Made by a program: the position numbers and the translations under genes | NCBI GenBank assembly: GCA_025357775.1 | Contig: JANXOQ010000518.1 | Coordinates: forward strand, 1 to 8,006 | Origin: Ferruginibacter sp. | Lineage (GTDB): Bacteria; Bacteroidota; Bacteroidia; Chitinophagales; Chitinophagaceae | DNA: 8,006 bases | Reading direction: 5' to 3' | The notes under the pieces: generated by a model | The model's database searches: none | What the model was told of the DNA's origin: nothing | The model's input: only the letters and a program-made list of their open reading frames with translations | Shown here: piece after piece, positions 1 through 4,515 of the stretch | Numbering within the stretch: the stretch's first letter is position 1 | Layout: the number at the start of each line of letters is the position of its first letter

Positions 1-141
1 ACAACAGCTTTTACATGTACGAGCAGGTAAAGGAACAAAGCGACGAGTAATACCAATAACAGCAAAGGTTACAGCAGCATTAGAAGAATATTACTTACAA
101 GAAAGATGCAACAGTACAAGCCAAAAAGTAAAAGATACGGC
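1..141 (+). repeat. Terminal direct repeat, left copy (circular closure)
   Basis: Identical base for base to 7866-8006. As it lies inside one gene and restores its reading frame, it reflects an assembly overlap of a circular sequence rather than a biological long terminal repeat. Confidence 0.93.
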
Positions 142-391
142 TGCGTTTATTTTAAATAATATTGGCAACAGAATGAGAGGTGATGGCTTTATAAAATTAC
201 TCAAACAAATTACCGAACAAGCAGCATTACAAAAAGAAATTACACTGCATCATTTACGCCATTCTATTGCAACCCATTTATTACAAGGTGGTATGAGTAT
301 GGAATATGTGAGGGATTTTTTAGGACATAGTTTTTTAGAGACTACACAGATTTATGCAAAACCAAAAGTTGAACAATTAAAATTATTATGA
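1..391 (+). CDS. Tyrosine recombinase 1, C-terminal part (gene continues from 7387 across the circle junction)
   Basis: This is the catalytic half of a site-specific tyrosine recombinase; codons start at base 2. Joined to 7387-7865 over the 141-base terminal overlap it gives one uninterrupted 289-aa protein, the usual XerC/XerD length. In full-length numbering this part carries the strand-hairpin lysine region GKGTKRR (169-175), the HxLR box HHLRHS (H243, R246), the GHS histidine (H269) and the nucleophile tyrosine in TQIYAK (Y278). With R145 in the other part, the R-K-HxxR-H-Y set is complete, so the enzyme should be active. Such enzymes cut and rejoin DNA through a 3'-phosphotyrosine without needing high-energy cofactors. 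The stop codon overlaps the start of recombinase 2 (ATGA, 388-391), which suggests translational coupling. The ATG at 173 is internal and not the real start. Confidence 0.93.
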   Translation, partial: QQLLHVRAGKGTKRRVIPITAKVTAALEEYYLQERCNSTSQKVKDTAAFILNNIGNRMRGDGFIKLLKQITEQAALQKEITLHHLRHSIATHLLQGGMSMEYVRDFLGHSFLETTQIYAKPKVEQLKLL

Positions 392-1281
392 ATATTGAAA
401 CCTATTTAAAAATGCATTACTCAACCAGTACAAGCAAAGCCTATAAAAGAGAAATAGACATTTATTTAAGTAATTATCCAACAGCCGAAAAAGCAAATTA
501 TAAAGACCTTACAAATTATATTGGATTGCTAAGAAAGCGATACAGCAAGGCTTCTACCATTGGAAGGATTGTAAGTAGTTTAAAAGTTTATTATGATTAT
601 TTATGTTTTTGTGGAGTAAGAAATGATAACCCAACCAAAGCAATAAAATTAAGAGATAAGCAAAGCAGGGATATACAATTGCAAGATTTATTTACAACTG
701 AAGAGTTAGAAATTTTATTGAATAGAAAAGAACGTTACACAAATTTAGATTATAGAAATAAAGTATTGAGCAGTTTATTAATTTACCAAGCATTACACCC
801 AGGAGAAATAGAAAATATATTAGTTGAAAATATCGACTTGAATACAGGAAGCATTTATATAAAACCAACTTTTAAAACCAACAGCCGAACATTACAATTA
901 AAACCCAATCAAATTTTATTATTCCATCAGTACATAAATGAAATACGACCAAAGCTTTTAGGTTCTAATCTTCCCCCTTCGGGGGAATTAAAGGGGGCTA
1001 CTTCAAACTCATTATTGATAGGCATTAGAGGCGGTGCAATGAGTGGGGAAGATATTACCAAGCATATTAAAAGAAGTTTTAAAGAACTCTATCCAAACCG
1101 AAAAGTAAATGCCCAAACCATCCGACAAAGTGTAATTACAAACTTATTAAAGCAAGGACATGATTTAAGTTTAGTACAAGCCTTTGCAGGTCATAAAACA
1201 CCATCAACAACCGAACGTTACAAACAAAGTGAAATAGAAACCTTGCAAGCTGCAGTAAATAAATATCATCCGTTACAGTGA
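388..1281 (+). CDS. Tyrosine recombinase 2, tandem partner with degenerate active site
   Basis: This is a 297-aa phage-integrase/Xer-fold protein whose ATG overlaps the stop of recombinase 1. Residues about 1-90 look like the SAM-like core-binding domain (TSKAYKREIDIYL, STIGRIVSSLKVYYDYL). The catalytic domain follows. The tyrosine (Y278 in TERYKQ), the GHK histidine (H269) and the second arginine (R246) are kept at exactly the numbers found in recombinase 1. The first arginine box, normally GLRxSE, reads ALHPGE with His137 in its place, and the HxxR histidine is Gln243 (QTIR). A lysine is present in the hairpin (K163, FKTNSR). The enzyme is therefore either a weak or altered catalyst, or a structural partner that completes a heterotetramer with recombinase 1. 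Residues about 194-206 are encoded by a palindromic repeat (968-1003) inserted before the HxxR box. Family assignment is firm; the partner role is inferred. Confidence 0.88.
   Translation: MNIETYLKMHYSTSTSKAYKREIDIYLSNYPTAEKANYKDLTNYIGLLRKRYSKASTIGRIVSSLKVYYDYLCFCGVRNDNPTKAIKLRDKQSRDIQLQDLFTTEELEILLNRKERYTNLDYRNKVLSSLLIYQALHPGEIENILVENIDLNTGSIYIKPTFKTNSRTLQLKPNQILLFHQYINEIRPKLLGSNLPPSGELKGATSNSLLIGIRGGAMSGEDITKHIKRSFKELYPNRKVNAQTIRQSVITNLLKQGHDLSLVQAFAGHKTPSTTERYKQSEIETLQAAVNKYHPLQ
968..1003 (+). repeat. Palindromic REP-like repeat embedded in recombinase 2
   Basis: TTCCCCC (971-977) and GGGGGAA (981-987) form a perfect 7-bp hairpin with a TTC loop, followed by AATTAAAGGGGGCT. It is strikingly G/C-rich in an AT-rich gene. 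It resembles the short interspersed palindromic repeats I recall from many Bacteroidota genomes, normally intergenic. Here it stays in frame and encodes the SNLPPSGELKGA stretch. Confidence 0.6.
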
Positions 1282-1495
1282 AGAAATACAGCCCACCCAC
1301 GGCACGGCTTGCAGCTCCAAAGGCGAGCTGCTATGCGGTGTTGCCCTCATTTTTTCTGTCATGGTTTTTGTAACCCACACACATGCAGCACATTTATTTT
1401 TTTAAAATGCAAGAAAAAAAATAAAAGAGCTGCAGCCGAACCACGAACAAAAACCCACGCCAAAAAAAGCTGAGGGAAGCTATATTAACATAATA

Positions 1496-1568
1496 CACTT
1501 TATAGTCTAAGCCTTGCTCATGTCCGCCAAAAGACAAGGGCGGAACATGCTCACCAGCCTATAAAGTG
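1496..1568. repeat. Long imperfect hairpin
   Basis: CACTTTATAG (1496-1505) pairs with CTATAAAGTG (1559-1568), and CATGTCCGCC (1519-1528) pairs with GGCGGAACATG (1539-1549) with one bulge, around the loop AAAAGACAAG. The outer flanks TAACATAATA and CATTATATTA also pair partly. The arms have no run of T after them, so this looks more like a protein- or recombination-related structure than a terminator. Confidence 0.65.
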
Positions 1569-1598
1569 GCATTATATTAAATAGCCAACACCGCACCA

Positions 1599-1654
1599 GC
1601 AATAAAAAAAATAATCCCACCCCAAGCAGCCATGCTAATTATTTTTTTTATTGC
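1599..1654. repeat. 17-bp perfect inverted repeat
   Basis: GCAATA7-8TAAT-type arm at 1599-1615 (GCAAT, eight A, TAAT) is exactly reverse-complementary to 1638-1654, with a 22-base spacer. An outer pair, 1300-1313 with 1652-1664 (CGGCACGGCT/TGCAGCCGTGCCG, one bulge), overlaps the right arm, so alternative foldings are possible. Confidence 0.7.
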
Positions 1655-1901
1655 AGCCGTGCCGAAGAACAGCCAGCGCTTCTAACAGCGGTGTGGTAAA
1701 CCACGATTTATTTTTATGCCTTCTCACTCCGTTCAGTCAAAGGCACCGCCTGCGGCAGCTTTGCAGCTTCGCTATTCTTTTATTTTTTTTGATTGATGCA
1801 ATGTTGAAGATGTTTTATAAACTCAAACCTTGGGCTTGTAATGCTGTCGCCACCGCCGCAAGTCTCTAATACTTTGAAGTGAATTATGGCGGTGTTGACT
1901 T

Positions 1902-1983
1902 GCGAAAAAAATATAAACGATTGCCCAAAAACATCCGTTCAACTTATGAGTTTACGCAGGGCAATCATTTATATTTTTTTCGC
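1902..1983. repeat. 25-bp inverted repeat with one mismatch
   Basis: Arm 1902-1926 (GCGAAAAAAATATAAA then CGATTGCCC) pairs with arm 1959-1983 (GGGCAATCA then TTTATATTTTTTTCGC) with a single mismatch and a 32-base loop. The short word ACTTTGAAG flanks the structure directly repeated at 1871-1879 and 2002-2010. The length and near-perfection suggest selection for a cruciform or for a dimeric DNA-binding protein. Confidence 0.75.
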
Positions 1984-2097
1984 CAATGTTAGCCCTCTAC
2001 AACTTTGAAGAATGGCTTTATAAATTTTAAACCATCAATATTTTTTACAACAGCTTACACAGGCAAGAGCAGGGACGACATGGGCAGCAGCCATGAG

Positions 2098-2151
2098 CAG
2101 GCGTACATCATGTGAGCATGTGTACACACACATACAGGCGTACACACATAC
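2098..2151. repeat. Iteron-like short repeats
   Basis: CAGGCGTACA occurs at 2098-2107 and 2135-2144. GTACACACACATAC (2122-2135) is followed by GTACACACATAC (2140-2151). An imperfect palindrome GTACATCATG...CATGTGTAC spans 2103-2125. Such clustered direct repeats beside an AT-rich stretch (2161-2290) resemble a replication-initiator or recombinase arm-binding array. The call is tentative. Confidence 0.4.
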
Positions 2152-2170
2152 GAGGGTGTATAGGATTTTT

Positions 2171-2195
2171 TTTTCAACTGAAAAACAATTGAAAA
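2171..2195. promoter_or_regulatory. Core-site-like dyad, candidate recombinase crossover site
   Basis: TTTTCAACTG (2171-2180), AAAAA, CAATTGAAAA (2186-2195): two 10-bp arms with one mismatch around a 5-bp centre. This is the general form of a Xer/integrase core site, though the spacer is slightly short of the usual 6-8 bp. The right arm, within a 14-bp word AAAACAATTGAAAA, is repeated at 2272-2285, exactly where Rhs homology begins. It could equally be an operator. Confidence 0.3.
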
Positions 2196-2271
2196 AGAAA
2201 AGTTTTTGTTATCTTACAGACTGTTAAAAAGAAAAAGTTCTTTGATTAAAAAGGTTGTGTAAAGCAAAATC

Positions 2272-2285
2272 AAAACAATTGAAAA
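2272..2285 (+). repeat. Second copy of the 14-bp word at the Rhs boundary
   Basis: AAAACAATTGAAAA here repeats 2182-2195 exactly, 90 bases downstream, immediately before the Rhs-like reading frame becomes recognisable. It may mark a recombination boundary. Confidence 0.4.
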
Positions 2286-2289
2286 TACT

Positions 2290-2364
2290 TGTGCAGGGGC
2301 GTACCGTTATGGGTTTAATGGACAAGAGAATAGTGATGAAATTGCAGCAGGGTTAACTACGGCA
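2290..2364 (+). pseudogene. Headless stub of the Rhs core, in frame with the toxin tip
   Basis: Translated in the frame of the following gene, this reads CAGAYRYGFNGQENSDEI and on to AAGLTTA, the wording found at the end of Bacteroidota Rhs/YD-repeat cores. The frame is open back to 2263 (a TAA lies at 2260-2262) but has no ATG, GTG or TTG before 2365, and the wording before about 2287 (KIKTIENT) is not Rhs-like. The body of the Rhs protein, its secretion region and its start are therefore missing from the circle. The abrupt edge marks a recombination or truncation point. Confidence 0.75.
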
Positions 2365-3369
2365 ATGTATTGGGAATATGATAGTAGGATTGGGAGGAGG
2401 TGGAATCAAGACCCTGTCTTAAATGTTTGGGCAAGTCCTTATTTATGTTTTGATGGGAATCCGATTCTTATGAGCGACCATAATGGCGATGTTGCAGGAA
2501 GTGCAGGTGAAGTAGAAGACCCCAAAAAAGGAGCAAAACAATCGCAACATCTGACAGGTGCTCAAGATGGAATTGCACCAAATGGGAATCTAATATTAAT
2601 GGGTAAGAAAGGTAAAGGTGTACATATTCAATCGACAAATCTTGGAACAGATAAGAAGGCAGATTTTAGGGTAACGTATTTTTTTATAGAAGGCGAAAAC
2701 GGCGGTTGGTCTTGGAATAATGAGAAAAGAGCGTTCACCAGAGGTGGCGAAGAATTTAGCAATGGATTACCTACAGCTATATTTAATGCAGTTGGAATGG
2801 GTACGGGAACTAATCTTTCTGAAGCAGCAACAAATATAATAAATGGAGAGCCTTTTAAAGATACACGACAAGCATATTCTCAATACAAACAAAATGGCGG
2901 CGGCGGTGCAGTGCCAGGATTTATTTATAATGGAGTTACTACTTCTTTAGGGAATTGGGCAGATGATATACAAGCAGGTGGTAATCGAGGTAGAGATGCG
3001 TGGATTGGGCTGTGGCAATTTTCTTCTGCGGCAGCCAAAAATTCAGTTTTTTACGGCTCTCCATTGATGTCTAAAAAGCTACCCACTCAAATCCATCATT
3101 TTGCAACCAATAAAAATAAATTGTTCACACCTCAAATGGCTAATATAGCAAAGCAATTTGGTTTAGACCTTGATGGAGCTTGGAATAAAGCAGCACTACC
3201 ACATTTAGGTCGTCATCCAAATGCCTATCATATATTTGTTTTAAAAGGTATGCAAGAGGCAGCAGCAGGAGCAGGAGGTAGTCAAAAACAATTTTTGAAT
3301 CTCTTTAATCAATATGTCAAACAACCTGTGATACAAAACCCAGGTCTTTTACGCAAATCAGGTTGGTAA
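2365..3369 (+). CDS. Rhs C-terminal tip with AHH-type nuclease toxin domain
   Basis: This is the tip of a polymorphic toxin; the ATG used is simply the first in frame. Residues 1-41 finish the conserved Rhs core (YDSRIGRRWNQDP, YLCFDGNPI, SDHNGD). Residues about 45-235 are an unrecognised linker/pretoxin region rich in Gly. The last 100 residues are nuclease-like: IHHF (H244, H245), GLDLDGAWNKAALPHLGRHP (266-285) and AYHIF (H289), the His-rich pattern of the AHH family in the HNH/Endonuclease VII-like group, so DNA or RNA cleavage is the expected activity. Full Rhs proteins are well over 1,000 aa and shield the tip in a shell; none of that is here, nor a signal peptide or clear promoter. Alone it may be silent; joined to a resident rhs gene it would be a complete effector. 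The immunity gene follows after one base. Confidence 0.82.
   Translation: MYWEYDSRIGRRWNQDPVLNVWASPYLCFDGNPILMSDHNGDVAGSAGEVEDPKKGAKQSQHLTGAQDGIAPNGNLILMGKKGKGVHIQSTNLGTDKKADFRVTYFFIEGENGGWSWNNEKRAFTRGGEEFSNGLPTAIFNAVGMGTGTNLSEAATNIINGEPFKDTRQAYSQYKQNGGGGAVPGFIYNGVTTSLGNWADDIQAGGNRGRDAWIGLWQFSSAAAKNSVFYGSPLMSKKLPTQIHHFATNKNKLFTPQMANIAKQFGLDLDGAWNKAALPHLGRHPNAYHIFVLKGMQEAAAGAGGSQKQFLNLFNQYVKQPVIQNPGLLRKSGW
3231..3238 (+). promoter_or_regulatory. Possible internal -7 element upstream of the immunity gene
   Basis: TATATTTG matches the Bacteroidota TAnnTTTG -7 consensus fully and sits 132 bases before the immunity ATG, inside the toxin coding sequence. No TTG is found at the proper distance upstream, and the bases also encode conserved residues (HIFV), so chance is a real possibility. 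Confidence 0.25.
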
Positions 3370-3370
3370 T

Positions 3371-3970
3371 ATGAATAATTATTTTCTTTTAAGTGGTAAT
3401 AATACGACAATGTTAGCAAGTGCATTTGCTCCTGAAGGAACAAAGTTGGCTCATGAATTAATACAAGACTTAGATAATTTTAATGAGTTGCCTTTTGATT
3501 TAGAATTGTATCTATTGTCCGATAGACAAGAAGGGTTAATAAAAAGTAAAGAGTTAAGTAGCTTGAAAGAAACTTGGTTAGACTATCAACCAAACAGCCT
3601 TGCATGGCCTTTAATGTCAGAGAAGATGAAATTAATTATCATAAATCATTTAACGGGGAGTGAAACTATTGATTGGATTGCAGCTAAGGTTATTGGAAAT
3701 GGCGAAGCCAGAAAATATTACATACCCAGATTTCAAAAAAAATTAGATGTTTTAGATATACAAAAAACGATGTTTGTACAAAATACTGATAAGATAATTA
3801 GACCTTGTTTTTCATTATCAAAGATTGAAAATTATAATGTATTTCACTTACCATCATCTTATAATCTGTGGAAAATAACACCAAGTATTTATATTAGCGA
3901 AGCACTTAAGAAGGCAATGCAAAAAGAAAAATTAACAGGGGTTGATTTTGAAAAAACGATGGTATCCTGA
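3371..3970 (+). CDS. Immunity protein for the AHH toxin, DUF1629/Imm11-like
   Basis: This 199-aa protein has no signal peptide or membrane segment, so it should be cytoplasmic. Its ATG lies one base after the toxin stop codon, the standard toxin-immunity order. The sequence resembles the DUF1629/Imm11 (or Imm43) group by overall pattern: a short N-terminal region, LAWPLMSEKMKLII (about 77-90), a central part with KKLDVLDI, then a C-terminal section with PSIYISEALKKAMQKEKLTGVDF (about 171-193), like the closing 'ifvs..l...l....tGv.F' pattern of that family. By analogy it binds and blocks the adjacent nuclease. The family name is from memory of the pattern; the role rests mainly on position. 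A TATATTTG element inside the toxin gene (3231-3238) could give it separate transcription. It ends at a bidirectional terminator. Confidence 0.75.
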   Translation: MNNYFLLSGNNTTMLASAFAPEGTKLAHELIQDLDNFNELPFDLELYLLSDRQEGLIKSKELSSLKETWLDYQPNSLAWPLMSEKMKLIIINHLTGSETIDWIAAKVIGNGEARKYYIPRFQKKLDVLDIQKTMFVQNTDKIIRPCFSLSKIENYNVFHLPSSYNLWKITPSIYISEALKKAMQKEKLTGVDFEKTMVS

Positions 3971-3983
3971 TAATAAAAAAGTA

Positions 3984-4020
3984 AAGCCGTTACATTTTAC
4001 AAAATTGTATCGGTTTTTTT
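3984..4020. terminator. Bidirectional intrinsic terminator between immunity gene and xre
   Basis: GCCGTTAC (3986-3993) pairs with GTATCGGT (4007-4014) with one T-T mismatch, followed by a run of seven T (4014-4020). On the opposite strand the A-rich left flank becomes a T-rich tail (CTTTACTTTTTTATT), so it can also serve the convergent repressor gene. Confidence 0.65.
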
Positions 4021-4025
4021 ATGCC

Positions 4026-4391
4026 TTACAGAGCAGCAACATTTTTAGCGAAGAAATCTTTAAATTTTTTATTGGTAAGCATTTTATCAATGAGTTTAAA
4101 AATGGTTTGTTTGTCTTCATCTTCTAGTTGTTGTATGAGCCTCATTTGCTCAACGGCTGTTTTATCTTCAATAACGACTTCTTTTGGCATCTTACCATCG
4201 TAGTTAATTATTTGGTCGGTACTCATGTTAAAGAGCTGTGCCATTTTTTGTAATTCATCTACAGTTAAAGCCCTTCCACCTTTTTCAATTTTGCTGTAAG
4301 CGGATTTATCTACGTTGATGTGGTTAGCCACTTCAATTTGTTTTAGGTTTTGCTCTTCCCTAATGTTTTTGATGTTATCGTGTAAACTCAT
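4026..4391 (-). CDS. XRE-family HTH transcriptional regulator
   Basis: This is a 121-aa phage-repressor-like protein if started at MSLHDNIKN (4391). The frame is open for 19 more codons to 4448, but that part (MLRYSTHIHKYGF) reads through the promoter/operator region and is not HTH-like, so the shorter start is preferred. Residues about 5-60 form a Cro/C1-type HTH: IKNIREEQNLKQIEVANHI, then the recognition helix around VDKSAYSKIEKGGRAL, then LQKMAQLFNMSTDQIINYDG. The C-terminal half is charged and helical (EQMRLIQQLEDEDKQTIFKLIDKML), suited to dimerisation. It is the only minus-strand gene and diverges from the primase gene, whose promoter overlaps a 9-bp dyad. It probably represses the replication/recombination block and itself. 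A near-consensus -7 box (TACTTTTA, 4403-4396 minus) lies only 4 bases from the start codon, suggesting a leaderless or very short leader. Confidence 0.88.
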   Translation of the reverse strand: MSLHDNIKNIREEQNLKQIEVANHINVDKSAYSKIEKGGRALTVDELQKMAQLFNMSTDQIINYDGKMPKEVVIEDKTAVEQMRLIQQLEDEDKQTIFKLIDKMLTNKKFKDFFAKNVAAL

Positions 4392-4395
4392 GCTG

Positions 4396-4403
4396 TAAAA
4401 GTA
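4396..4403 (-). promoter_or_regulatory. Possible -7 box of the xre gene
   Basis: On the minus strand TACTTTTA fits 7 of 8 positions of TAnnTTTG and ends 4 bases before the xre ATG. No good TTG was found at -33. If used, the mRNA would be nearly leaderless. Confidence 0.35.
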
Positions 4404-4414
4404 GTGATAAAAGC

Positions 4415-4430
4415 CATATTTGTGAATATG
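4415..4430. promoter_or_regulatory. Perfect inverted repeat, candidate XRE operator near xre
   Basis: CATATT-TGTG-AATATG is a perfect 6-bp dyad directly upstream of xre. Its ATATTTGTG word (4416-4424) is repeated at 4478-4486 inside the primase promoter, so both sites could be recognised by the same regulator. Confidence 0.45.
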
Positions 4431-4453
4431 TGTGGAATATCGTAACAAATAAG

Positions 4454-4484
4454 TTGCTATAAAACAAACTTTATTTTATATTTG
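4454..4484 (+). promoter_or_regulatory. Bacteroidota-type promoter of the primase-recombinase block
   Basis: TTG (4454-4456), a 20-base spacer and TATATTTG (4477-4484) match the Bacteroidota sigma-ABfr consensus TTG-N19-21-TAnnTTTG exactly. Transcription would start about 4490, roughly 25 bases before the primase ATG at 4516. The leader is AT-rich without a Shine-Dalgarno box, as is usual in this phylum. Confidence 0.75.
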
Positions 4485-4506
4485 TGGTTGTGAAATTAAC
4501 CACAAA
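4481..4506. promoter_or_regulatory. Operator-like dyad overlapping the primase promoter
   Basis: TTTGTGGTT (4481-4489) and AACCACAAA (4498-4506) are perfect 9-bp inverted arms around GTGAAATT. The left arm includes the last four bases of the -7 box and the structure covers the expected transcription start, so a bound protein would block initiation. The divergent XRE protein is the obvious candidate. Confidence 0.65.
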
Positions 4507-4515
4507 ATATTTTTA

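Larger units (their letters stand above)
1282..2262. other. Structured non-coding region, candidate origin / attachment region
   Basis: About 980 bases lie between recombinase 2 and the Rhs tip with no credible gene. The only long open frame (1651-1869) has a TTG start, low-complexity wording and runs through several hairpins. The stretch instead holds many inverted repeats: GCAGCTC/GAGCTGC (1311-1317, 1325-1331), the hairpin 1496-1568, a 17-bp perfect inverted repeat (1599-1654), a 25-bp one (1902-1983) and GTGGT-AA-ACCAC (1693-1704). It also has iteron-like repeats at 2098-2151. The word GCGGTGTTG recurs at 1335-1343, 1586-1594 (inverted) and 1889-1897. On a replicating, recombining circle this is the natural place for an origin and an att site, but neither can be pinned from one sequence. 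Confidence 0.55.

Noticed and set aside
1299..1720. Integron attC-like array
   Set aside because: The hairpins lack the paired RYYYAAC / GTTRRRY ends, and no IntI-type enzyme or cassette genes are present.
1651..1869. 72-aa plus-strand open frame in the non-coding region
   Set aside because: It starts with TTG inside a perfect inverted repeat, has no family-like wording and is interrupted by structured DNA; most likely chance.
3942..4127. 61-aa and 60-aa plus-strand frames across the immunity gene end and xre
   Set aside because: They run through the terminator and antisense to the well-supported XRE gene; shadows.
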